Shown one piece after another: positions 50,997 through 59,850 of a DNA stretch of 64,000 nt. Each line of letters opens with the position of its first letter. Positions within the stretch are counted from its first letter, which is position 1. The position numbers and the translations under genes are program-made. The notes below the pieces were generated by a model. It was not told the DNA's origin. It worked only from the letters and a program-made list of their open reading frames with translations, and made no database searches. The stretch is taken from positions 21,778 through 85,777 of the forward strand of contig JAAFIK010000016.1 in NCBI GenBank assembly GCA_013298665.1. Reading direction: 5' to 3'. This DNA comes from Chitinophagales bacterium. GTDB taxonomy: Bacteria; Bacteroidota; Bacteroidia; Chitinophagales; Chitinophagaceae.

Positions 50997-51744
50997 TTGG
51001 TGGTTCGGTTGTTGGTAATAAATTATTGTTGTCTGTACATAATTGATCAGGTGTAGAAAGGAGATTGTCTGCCGGTTGGCTCATCTTAAAAGCGAGCGAG
51101 CCATTACATAGAAAAGTGATGTTGTATAACAGTATAGTAATAATACTATTTATGGGATTATTTCCTTTTATTTGCTGGTCGTTCTGCATCTTGTTGCCTC
51201 CAATGGTTTGCAGCGTATGGTAAATGACGCTGGTGGTTTTTTTACAACTGGGCTGCTTTTTAGCAGCGCAATATTATTAGTCTTTTCGGTAGTCTTTTAC
51301 ATTCGGGGACAAAATAGACTTTCCCGGGTTTACTGACAAGCGTCAATCCCTTAAAGGGTTTTTTTCCGGATAAAAAACCGGAATTTTCCCCCTGGTAAAA
51401 TCAGGATAATTAACTTTAATCGCCCGGAAGAATAAAAATGCAGCAAACAATTCATCGCTGCTGTCCCTCGCTACGGTACAAGTCCGCCAAAGAGGCAATG
51501 ATTTCTGAATAGCAAATTATTCTTGCACTTGCTGTCAGCTATTCCGTTAGGCATTTTCGCAGGATGGGTTGGAAGAAACAATATCCCCCCTCTACGTACT
51601 TCTACCTCCCCAAATCCCGTAATTCACCGCTTGCCCATCTCCATAGCAGCAGTTACCTTCGCGAAGCAACAGATGATGAAAATTTAACAGGCATTACCAC
51701 AAAGTAGTATTGCCCAAATGAGAAAGGGACGGTACATTTGTATG

Positions 51745-51880
51745 TAGTACTTGGTACAAAGTAAGATATGAGACGTAAGATGTGAGACAGGAGATATGCG
51801 ACAGGAGTATCAGGACGAACTTTCCTGCTACTTCTTATCCCGATACTTGTATCACACATCTCTTTTATATATGACAGGAT
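51745..51880. repeat. intergenic repeat copy C
   Basis: aagatatgagacgtaagatgtgagacaggagatatgcgacaggagtatcaggacgaactttcctgctacttcttatcccgatacttg. Confidence 0.65.
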
Positions 51881-52313
51881 CATGAATCATCAGCCAGGAC
51901 AAGACAGCTCCATACGGGAGCAGCCTGACCACACCGGAAAACACCCGCACATCACATAACCCCACTGGCTGCAGCCCCGCACAGGCTGCTCCGGTAAACC
52001 CTCCGGTCACCATTGCCGGAAAACCCAATCAGTAAGTCATATGCGGACAGCACCCGCATAGCCAGCCTGTACTGCACCTGTTATTCATACAAAAGCAAGA
52101 GAAAGCGTACGGAGTTTTGCAAACGCTATGGTGCTGTGTATCAAATACAGCATACCATTTCTTTGTACAACCAGCACAAGGGGGTAACATATCAATCACC
52201 TCCCTGTTCTGTCTGTAAGGCCGTATGCTTACGCCTCAACATGTGTAAAAAATGCGGCAACATCGCAGTGGGTAAGCTATTGCACATACCGCACTGCCAC
52301 AACAACAACCAAC

Positions 52314-52922
52314 ATGATCAGAACCGCGCTGGAGTTTATCAGAAAAGAACTGGAAGCCTATATGGTGGACAGGGAACAGGATCCCATTCATTACAATACA
52401 GGTAATGTAGTGGATCTCAAGCCCGTAGCACTTCCCAACGGCACCCTCAACATCAACAACAATTCGCACATCAGCCTCATGCTGATCGGCCTTGATGAAG
52501 AACGCCGCGAAGGCAAACGCCCCGTCTACCTGCCCATAGAAGACAAACAGTTTGCCCGCCTCCATGCACCGGTCGAAATTGACCTCTTCCTGATGTTTGC
52601 GGCACATAACGCCAGTTATGAAACTTCCCTGCGTGATCTCTCCTCGGTACTCTGCTTCTTCCAGGCCAACCCGGTTTTTGATGCTCAGCATTTTCCCGCA
52701 CTCAACGACGCGGCCAAAGAACCTGCCACCAAACCCTGGCAACTGATCGAACGGCTCAGCTTCCGTATGCACAACCTCGGTTTTGAACAGCACAATAATA
52801 TATGGTCGATGCTGGGTACCAAATACCTGCCCAACGTGTTATACAAAGTAAACATGCTTACGGTATTCGAAACAAAGGCAAAAGAAAAAGCACCGGCCAT
52901 CAACGAAATGAACATTAATTAA
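52314..52922 (+). CDS. eCIS cap/terminator-like protein (DUF4255, Pvc16/Afp16 family)
   Basis: 202 aa; MIRTALEFIRKELEAYM...NNNSHISLMLIGLDEERREGKRPVYLP...DLFLMFAAHNASYETSLRDLSSVLCFFQANPVFDA. Confidence 0.85.
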   Translation: MIRTALEFIRKELEAYMVDREQDPIHYNTGNVVDLKPVALPNGTLNINNNSHISLMLIGLDEERREGKRPVYLPIEDKQFARLHAPVEIDLFLMFAAHNASYETSLRDLSSVLCFFQANPVFDAQHFPALNDAAKEPATKPWQLIERLSFRMHNLGFEQHNNIWSMLGTKYLPNVLYKVNMLTVFETKAKEKAPAINEMNIN

Positions 52923-52932
52923 AGGCACAACA

Positions 52933-54102
52933 ATGAAGGCAAAATATACAGCACTGTTCAATGTTGGCGTAAAACATCCTTTTTACGAAAATGGTACCTG
53001 TGCCAGTTATACCACCACACCGGTACCGGATATGGTAGTAGTGCCTTCGGCAGAAACGCTTACATTGATGAGGCGCCTCGATTTTATTTTTCGTACTGCA
53101 GACAATACCGGCGGCTTTACCGTACTGGCGGCTACCAATGGTAAAATTGGCCCCGACGACCTGCTCCGTTTTGCGCCAAAGGCAACAGAAAAACTGGTGT
53201 TCTTTCTGGTTCTCCGCAATGCCGCTATGCTGGGCTTTAATGCACTGCCGGCCAGTATTGCCGGGTCAATCTTCTACTTCACCAACCAGATCAGCGGCGA
53301 TCCCGCACCGCGCACCAACCTGCACCTCAGCCAGTCCGTGGACGGGGTAAAAGCAACAAACGACCTGCTCAGCCGTTCCTCCTCCACCTATCGCTACCAC
53401 CACAGCACACCCGTGGTGCCGGGAACAGTGGAAGTAAAACATATACTCACCGGGGCACTGGTTACACCGGTATCGCTCCAGAATACCGCCACCACCTGCG
53501 ATCTGTTGTTTAACCTCGCCGCACTGCCGCTGGGCAAGTGCGAGTTATGGATTGGTGGTACCCGCATCTCTGCCTTTTACCATACCGGAGATGCCGTACC
53601 GCCCGATACTTATGGCGTGGTAGAACTCAGCCTCGCCGATACCCTTGATGCCAACTACCGCATTATTGAAACCAACGACACACTACTGGCTCCAACGCCG
53701 CTCTACTTTATCAGTTTTATCAACCGCCTCACCACCTGGCGCTACACGATTAAAATGACGCCGTCAAGTCCGCTGTTTATCGAGATTGGTAAACTGGCCC
53801 TGGCCGACAAACCCGATTTTATGGCTAAGCTCAAGATCGTGGCCAACAACCCGGCAATCACTTTTACACAATCAGTGCCGGACGATAAAACAATTGTGTT
53901 TGTATCGGATGCACCCATTGCCCTCAAAGAACGATATACGGTGCCACCGGCAGGGGATACCCTGAAACTTACACTTACCAAATACAAAGGGGTACCCCTG
54001 AAAGAGGCCGCCGTAAAGGAGAACCTCTCTTATCCCGTTGCAGGCCTCATCGATACTCGAAATCCTTTAATCATTTATTCAGATATTTTCTTAACACTTT
54101 AA
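52933..54102 (+). CDS. uncharacterised eCIS-associated protein
   Basis: 389 aa between cap and sheath genes, co-directional, beta-rich; family not recognised. Confidence 0.75.
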   Translation: MKAKYTALFNVGVKHPFYENGTCASYTTTPVPDMVVVPSAETLTLMRRLDFIFRTADNTGGFTVLAATNGKIGPDDLLRFAPKATEKLVFFLVLRNAAMLGFNALPASIAGSIFYFTNQISGDPAPRTNLHLSQSVDGVKATNDLLSRSSSTYRYHHSTPVVPGTVEVKHILTGALVTPVSLQNTATTCDLLFNLAALPLGKCELWIGGTRISAFYHTGDAVPPDTYGVVELSLADTLDANYRIIETNDTLLAPTPLYFISFINRLTTWRYTIKMTPSSPLFIEIGKLALADKPDFMAKLKIVANNPAITFTQSVPDDKTIVFVSDAPIALKERYTVPPAGDTLKLTLTKYKGVPLKEAAVKENLSYPVAGLIDTRNPLIIYSDIFLTL

Positions 54103-54112
54103 AATTTAAACA

Positions 54113-55567
54113 ATGGCAAATTACCGTTCACCAGGTGTGTATGTAGAAGAGCTCTCACTGCTACCACCTTCTATAGCCGAGGTGGAATCGGCTGTACCGG
54201 CTTTTGTGGGTTACACCCAAATGGCCAAACTGCTTGCAAACGACGATCTCCTCAACACACCCACCCGTATCGGAAGTTTCGGCGACTATATACAATACTT
54301 TGGTGGTGCGGATATGGAAGTGGCAGCAGATTTTAAAATTGATGTTACAGAATACAAAACGGGTACCACCACTACCGGCTATGCTGTAGTGGTAACGCCA
54401 AACACTGCCACGCTGAGTAAACACAACCTTTACTATGCGGTAAAACATTTCTATGCCAATGGCGGCGGCAGTTGCTACATCACTTCTGTGGGTAAATACG
54501 ATATAACAACTGTGGAAAAGGCTGATCTGCTGCGCGGGCTCGAAATGGTGGGTAAGGAAGATACACCTACTTTACTGGTGGTACCTGAAGCGGTAAAACT
54601 CGCCAGCATCAACGATTTCAACGAAGTGAACCAGGCGATGCTGTCCCAGGCCTCTTCCATGAAAGATCGTTTTGCACTCATGGATACTTATCAAACCACT
54701 TCACCCAAAACGTCTTCGAGTGTAGTGGCAGACGTAACGGCTTCCATTACGGCTATCCCTACCGACGGATCCATCCGCCGCTATGGTGCCATGTACTATC
54801 CTTTCTTTGAAACAACATACAACTATACCACAACACTGGATACACTGATTGTGACCACCCACAGCGTGGTGATTGATGGTGCTGCAGGGGTGGACGGGGA
54901 TAAAGATGGTACCACACTCGGCTCATTCAAAGGAACGGCTTCCGCGCTGTACGCCGCCATCAAAACAGAATTTGAAAAGCACCACGTGATCCTGCCGCCC
55001 TCGGCTGCGATGGCGGGTATCATTACCCGTACCGATAACGAGCGTGGATACTGGAAAGCGCCCGCCAATACGGGTGTACTCAACGTGGTAAAACCTGTGG
55101 TGTCTGTGGCCCGTGCCGAACACGACCTGCTCAATATCAACAGCGATACGGGCAAATCGGTAAATGCCATCCTCAGTATGCCTGGCTATGGTACCGTGGT
55201 AATGGGCGCGCGTACCCTCGATGGTAACGACAACGAATGGAAGTACATCAACGTACGCCGCTTCTTCAGCATCGTGGAAGAGTCGGTAAAGAAATCCACC
55301 AACTGGGTGATCTTCGAACCGAATACCGCTTCTACCTGGACAAAAGTACAGGCCATGATCGAAAACTACCTGTTTACCAAATGGCGTGATGGCGCCCTGG
55401 CCGGTGCAAAACCAGAGCAGGCCTTTTTTGTACGCGTGGGTCTGGGTAAAACGATGAACTCGGCAGACATCCTGGAAGGCCGTATGATCGTGGAAATCGG
55501 TATGGCCGTAGCCCGTCCGGCTGAATTTATCATTTTGCGTTTTGAGCAGATGCTGCAAACGTCTTAA
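54113..55567 (+). CDS. contractile tail sheath protein
   Basis: 484 aa; MANYRSPGVYVEELSLLPPSIAEVESAVPAFVGYT; C-terminal WVIFEPNTASTWTKVQAMIENYLFTKWRDGAL. Confidence 0.95.
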   Translation: MANYRSPGVYVEELSLLPPSIAEVESAVPAFVGYTQMAKLLANDDLLNTPTRIGSFGDYIQYFGGADMEVAADFKIDVTEYKTGTTTTGYAVVVTPNTATLSKHNLYYAVKHFYANGGGSCYITSVGKYDITTVEKADLLRGLEMVGKEDTPTLLVVPEAVKLASINDFNEVNQAMLSQASSMKDRFALMDTYQTTSPKTSSSVVADVTASITAIPTDGSIRRYGAMYYPFFETTYNYTTTLDTLIVTTHSVVIDGAAGVDGDKDGTTLGSFKGTASALYAAIKTEFEKHHVILPPSAAMAGIITRTDNERGYWKAPANTGVLNVVKPVVSVARAEHDLLNINSDTGKSVNAILSMPGYGTVVMGARTLDGNDNEWKYINVRRFFSIVEESVKKSTNWVIFEPNTASTWTKVQAMIENYLFTKWRDGALAGAKPEQAFFVRVGLGKTMNSADILEGRMIVEIGMAVARPAEFIILRFEQMLQTS

Positions 55568-55614
55568 TCTTCTTACATCAGTAATACAATCCTTCAATAA
55601 TAAATTATCATACA

Positions 55615-56052
55615 ATGGCAAATTACGCAATACCCGTCTTTCATTTCTCCGTGTCATGGGGTGGGGATAATATCGGCTTTTCGGAAGTGGGCGGCCTGTC
55701 CCAGGAGATACAGGCGATAGAATACCGCGATGGTCTCATGTCGGGCACCACGCTTCCTTTGAAGCGTCCGGGATTGATCAAGTCCGGCAATATCTCCCTC
55801 AAAAGGGGCATGACTGCTGCTGCGGGCAACAAAGACCTGTACAACTGGTTCATCAATGCGGGCAAACCCAATGTGGAGCGTCGTACACTGGTGATCGCCC
55901 TGCTCAATGACGAAGGCGAACCCGTTTTCAAATGGAGCATAGCCGAAGCCTGGCCCGTGAAATGTGAGGGGCCGGCATTAAAAGCTACGGGCAACGACAT
56001 CGCCATTGAGTCCATTGAACTGGCCCACGAAGGCATCAAAATTTTAAATTGA
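55615..56052 (+). CDS. tail tube protein 1 (gp19/Hcp-like)
   Basis: 145 aa; PVFHFSVSWGGDNIGFSEVGGLSQEIQAIEYRDG...LIKSGNISLKRGMT. Confidence 0.93.
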   Translation: MANYAIPVFHFSVSWGGDNIGFSEVGGLSQEIQAIEYRDGLMSGTTLPLKRPGLIKSGNISLKRGMTAAAGNKDLYNWFINAGKPNVERRTLVIALLNDEGEPVFKWSIAEAWPVKCEGPALKATGNDIAIESIELAHEGIKILN

Positions 56053-56060
56053 TTTAACAC

Positions 56061-56528
56061 ATGGCTACTTACTATCCGCCGGCGGCATTTCACTTTAAAG
56101 TGGAATTCGTTGGGGTGAGCGGTATGGACAATGATACGGGGCAACGCTTCCAGGAAGTAGGCGGGTTATCGGTGGAGATCGAGACCGAGCTCTTCCGCGA
56201 AGGCGGAGAAAACAGGTTCGAATACAAACTGCCCAAAAGGGCAAAGTATCCCAACCTGGTACTGAAGCGTGGTTTACTTACCAACAAGGCATTGATCGAC
56301 TGGATCAACAAAGCGATGAATACCTGGTTTACGGTGGTGATCTACGACTTCAGTCCGGCCGACATTATCGTATCGCTGCTCGATGAGGCTGATGAAGCGG
56401 TAGCCGTCTGGAAAGTGGTACAGGCCTATCCCGTCAAGTGGTCAATGTCTGATTTTAAGGCAACGGAAAACTCGGTGGTGGTGGAAACCCTCGAACTCGC
56501 TTACCAGTATTTTGAACGTCAAAAATAA
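56061..56528 (+). CDS. tail tube protein 2 (gp19/Hcp-like)
   Basis: 155 aa; AAFHFKVEFVGVSGMDNDTGQRFQEVGGLSVEIETELFREGGENRFEYKLPKRAKYPNLVLKRGL. Confidence 0.93.
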   Translation: MATYYPPAAFHFKVEFVGVSGMDNDTGQRFQEVGGLSVEIETELFREGGENRFEYKLPKRAKYPNLVLKRGLLTNKALIDWINKAMNTWFTVVIYDFSPADIIVSLLDEADEAVAVWKVVQAYPVKWSMSDFKATENSVVVETLELAYQYFERQK

Positions 56529-56534
56529 ACAACC

Positions 56535-56693
56535 ATGCCGGTACAGATTAATGAAATTGTAGTGCGGGTGGCCGTTACCCAAAGCAACAGCAGCAGCGCT
56601 GGCGGTTCAGCCACAGCTTCGGGCAACCAAACCACCGAAGCGGCTGTTGCCGAAATGGTCTTAGACATTTTAAAAGCAAAAAAAGAAAGATAA
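56535..56693 (+). CDS. DUF5908-like small eCIS protein
   Basis: 52 aa MPVQINEIVVRVAVTQSNSSSAGGSATASGNQTTEAAVAEMVLDILKAKKER; stop overlaps next start by 1 nt; not in the ORF track. Confidence 0.78.
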   Translation: MPVQINEIVVRVAVTQSNSSSAGGSATASGNQTTEAAVAEMVLDILKAKKER

Positions 56694-57376
56694 TGGATGC
56701 TCAAAGTGCGTTGAAATTGCCGTTCAATTTTAAGATTATCCCGGTGAGTCCCACCACAGGGTTGCCCAACAATATTCCTTTTCTGGCGATGTTCAACCCC
56801 GAGAACCTCTCCATCACAGAGAGCCTGAAATGGAGCAGGGACGAACCCGCCGCAAATGCCGGTGCGGAAGCTTTATACCAGGGAACAGAGCCCAGGTCAT
56901 TTACGGTTGAACTGACCCTCGATGGTACAGGCGTAAACACCAACGGCGTAAAGATACCCGTAACCGCACAGGTGCTTTTATTCAGGGCAGCCACGTCAAT
57001 CGTGGATTCCACGGACCACCATCCGCCATTGCTGATTGTACAGTACGGGCTCTTTATCTGCAAATGTGTAATGACCAGTTCAACGGTCAATTATACCATG
57101 TTCGACCTCGCCGGGCTGCCGATACGGGCAAAACTTACCGCCAGTTTTACCGAGCGTACGCCAAAATCTTTGGGTGGGCTGCTCAGCATGCTGTCGTCGC
57201 CGGATATGACGCATCGGGTAGAGGTAAAAGAATACGACCTGCTGCCATTGCTGACGCACAATATCTACAAAAATCAGCACTATTACCTGCAGGTAGCCAA
57301 AGTGAATAAGCTGAAAAATTTCAGGAAACTTGAGGCGGGAACCGTACTCAGCTTTCCACCCATTGCGAAAAAATAA
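56693..57376 (+). CDS. LysM-containing baseplate/inner-tube initiator protein (Pvc7/gp53-like)
   Basis: 227 aa; LysM-like C-terminus LLTHNIYKNQHYYLQVAKVNKLKNFRKLEAGTVLSFPP. Confidence 0.85.
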   Translation: MDAQSALKLPFNFKIIPVSPTTGLPNNIPFLAMFNPENLSITESLKWSRDEPAANAGAEALYQGTEPRSFTVELTLDGTGVNTNGVKIPVTAQVLLFRAATSIVDSTDHHPPLLIVQYGLFICKCVMTSSTVNYTMFDLAGLPIRAKLTASFTERTPKSLGGLLSMLSSPDMTHRVEVKEYDLLPLLTHNIYKNQHYYLQVAKVNKLKNFRKLEAGTVLSFPPIAKK

Positions 57377-57399
57377 ATGACCATCAACCGCTATATCAA

Positions 57400-59055
57400 A
57401 TGAGTTTAGGCAGTTTACCACCCGGCACAGCGCCGCAACGGAACGTGATCGCCCGAAAGGTGTTTATCAACGATACGGAGTTGAGCGGCGAAGTTTCACT
57501 CGTAAAGCTGACGGTCAATAAAACCTTTAATAAAATTGCGCACGCCAGTATCGTCATCATGGATGGCTCACCGGCTTCGCGCGATTTTCCACTCAGCAAT
57601 GATGACCAGTACAAACCCGGCAGTACCATCGAAGTACAGTTGGGAGTGGGCACAGACGCAGAAACGGTATTTAAAGGCATCATCATCAAACAAGGTATCA
57701 GGATCAGGCAGGATGCACCATCTTTACTGCTGCTCGAAGCCAAGGACGAAGCCATCAAACTCACAGGTGCACGCAAAAGCAAATACTTCACCAATAAAAC
57801 GGACAGCGAAATTTTAGACGAACTGGCCACCACACCAGAAAAGGATATTGAACCAACAACGCTTGCGCACCCGAAAATGGTGCAATACGATGCCACGGAC
57901 TGGGATTTTATCCTCACCCGGGCAGAAGCCAACAGTATGCTGGTACTGACAGATGACAACAAACTGGTGGTTAAGAAACCGATGGTAGCCGCATCCGTAT
58001 TTACCGCAACCTATGGCGATAACATTATGGAGTTTGAAGCCGATATGGATGCACGCAGGCAATTTACGGTGGTAGGGGCTACGGGATGGGATTATACACA
58101 ACAGGCGGCGGAACAGGCAGAAACGGGATCGGCAGTGCTGGCCGAAACCGGCAATCTCTCTTCCGACGACCTCGGCGCCGTGCTGGGCGCTGAAGTGTTG
58201 CTGAATCATTCCGGGCACCTCACACAACCCCAGTTGCAAAACTGGGCCAACGCCTATGCCCTGCGCAACAAACTCTCCAAAGCAGTAGGGCGTGTACGCG
58301 TGCTGGGTACTGCCACTACTGCTGCGGTAAAGCCGGGTACCACCATTACCCTTGATGGGGTGGGCGACCGGTTTAATGGCGATGTATTTGTATCGGGTGT
58401 ATTGCACCAGTACGACCAGGCCAACTGGATCACCGATATACAGTTTGGCTGGAAGGAAGAATGGTTTTACAAGCAGGAAGACCTGATGGATAAACCCGCG
58501 GGTGGTTTATTGCCGGGTATTACCGGCTTGCAGATTGGCGTGGTGCTCGCGGTACACGATACTGCGGAAACACTGAAACAATACCGCGTAAAGGTACACG
58601 TACCCACCATTACCTCTGGCGAGGATGGTATCTGGGCACGCGTAGCCACGCCGGATGCCGGCCCGGAGCGGGGCATCTATTTCCGTCCGGAAGCAGATGA
58701 CGAAGTGGTACTGGGGTTCCTCAACGACGACCCGCGCGAAGCCATCATCCTCGGTTACCTGCACAGCAAAGACACCAATAAATCGCCCTTTGCCGATACC
58801 TCGGATAGTGTAAGGGAGTTTGGAATCGCTACCGGGGAAAAACTCAAACTGATATTTGACGATACCAACAAAAAACTGACGCTGCGTGTACCGGCGGGCA
58901 GCCAGGAGAAATCCATTGTACTCGACGGCAGTGGCGGCACAATAGAAATAAAAGACGAAAACCAGAACAGCATCAAAATGGATGCTACCGGTATTACCAT
59001 ACAGGCCGGTTCAGGTAAAGTAGTCATTAAAGGCACCATGGTGCAGATAAATTAA
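57400..59055 (+). CDS. VgrG-like central spike protein (Pvc8-type)
   Basis: 551 aa; gp27-like N-terminus, gp5 OB region YRVKVHVPTITSGEDGIWARVATPDAGPERGIYFRPEADDEVVLGFLNDDPREAIILGYLHS. Confidence 0.93.
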   Translation: MSLGSLPPGTAPQRNVIARKVFINDTELSGEVSLVKLTVNKTFNKIAHASIVIMDGSPASRDFPLSNDDQYKPGSTIEVQLGVGTDAETVFKGIIIKQGIRIRQDAPSLLLLEAKDEAIKLTGARKSKYFTNKTDSEILDELATTPEKDIEPTTLAHPKMVQYDATDWDFILTRAEANSMLVLTDDNKLVVKKPMVAASVFTATYGDNIMEFEADMDARRQFTVVGATGWDYTQQAAEQAETGSAVLAETGNLSSDDLGAVLGAEVLLNHSGHLTQPQLQNWANAYALRNKLSKAVGRVRVLGTATTAAVKPGTTITLDGVGDRFNGDVFVSGVLHQYDQANWITDIQFGWKEEWFYKQEDLMDKPAGGLLPGITGLQIGVVLAVHDTAETLKQYRVKVHVPTITSGEDGIWARVATPDAGPERGIYFRPEADDEVVLGFLNDDPREAIILGYLHSKDTNKSPFADTSDSVREFGIATGEKLKLIFDDTNKKLTLRVPAGSQEKSIVLDGSGGTIEIKDENQNSIKMDATGITIQAGSGKVVIKGTMVQIN

Positions 59056-59061
59056 CATATT

Positions 59062-59355
59062 ATGCCGGCAGCAGCAAGAGTAGGCGATAACCATAGCTGT
59101 CCGTTGACCAACCCGGGCAGTGGTAACCCCCATACGGGCGGCCCCATCATGCCCCCGGGAACGGTTACAGTCATGATCGGCGGACAGCCTGCCGCCACGG
59201 TAGGGGATATGTGTACCTGTGCAGGGCCGCCGGATACCATCGCCAAAGGATCGCTCACGGTAACCATTGGCGGAAAACCGGCGGCAAGGATGGGTGATAA
59301 AACCGCACACGGCGGCAGCATCACCGCAGGCTGCCAGACCGTAGAGATCGGGTAA
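59062..59355 (+). CDS. PAAR-domain spike tip
   Basis: 97 aa; MPAAARVGDNHSCP...VMIGGQPAATVGDMCTC...VTIGGKPAARMGDKTAHGGSITAGCQTVEIG. Confidence 0.95.
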   Translation: MPAAARVGDNHSCPLTNPGSGNPHTGGPIMPPGTVTVMIGGQPAATVGDMCTCAGPPDTIAKGSLTVTIGGKPAARMGDKTAHGGSITAGCQTVEIG

Positions 59356-59383
59356 GTATTTGATCACTTTATAAAGTATAATC

Positions 59384-59806
59384 ATGCAGGAAAAAATTGA
59401 TCGTTCATTTTTAGGCAAGGGCTGGAGCTTTCCGCCCACCTTCCGTAAGCAATGGCATGGTGTGGAAATGCTGGAAGGTATAGAAGACATCCGCAGCAGT
59501 ATCGGAATCATCATCGCCACCATTACCGGCGAACGGGTAATGCTGCCAAACTTTGGTTGCAACCTGCAGCCCTATGTGTTTGAGCAAATGACGCCCATCA
59601 ATATTGCCATGATACAGAATATTGTATTTGAGGCATTGGTGTATCACGAGCCGCGCATTATTGTAGGGGATATCACATCCGAGGTTATTCAGGCCGAAGG
59701 TATGCTCAAAATAAAGATACCCTACAAGGTTATCGCCACCAATACCCGCTACAATTATGTGTTTCCGTTCTATATGAGCGAAGCCACCAATATTGACCAC
59801 GGATAA
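59384..59806 (+). CDS. gp25-like baseplate protein (Pvc9-type)
   Basis: 140 aa; DIRSSIGIIIATITGERVMLPNFGCNLQPYVFEQMTPINIAMIQNIVFEALVYHEPRI. Confidence 0.93.
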   Translation: MQEKIDRSFLGKGWSFPPTFRKQWHGVEMLEGIEDIRSSIGIIIATITGERVMLPNFGCNLQPYVFEQMTPINIAMIQNIVFEALVYHEPRIIVGDITSEVIQAEGMLKIKIPYKVIATNTRYNYVFPFYMSEATNIDHG

Positions 59807-59850
59807 CAGGTACACTAAACCTGTCATCACCACTTATAACAAGAATTGAA

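Noticed and set aside
29379-51381. Shared AAAGGGTTTTTTTCCG (29440-29455, 51353-51368) and AAAAAACCGG (29379-29388, 51372-51381) motifs as a common regulator site
   Set aside because: Low-complexity T/A tracts, different order in the two places, and the 51 kb pair forms a simple hairpin; chance sharing in 64 kb is plausible.
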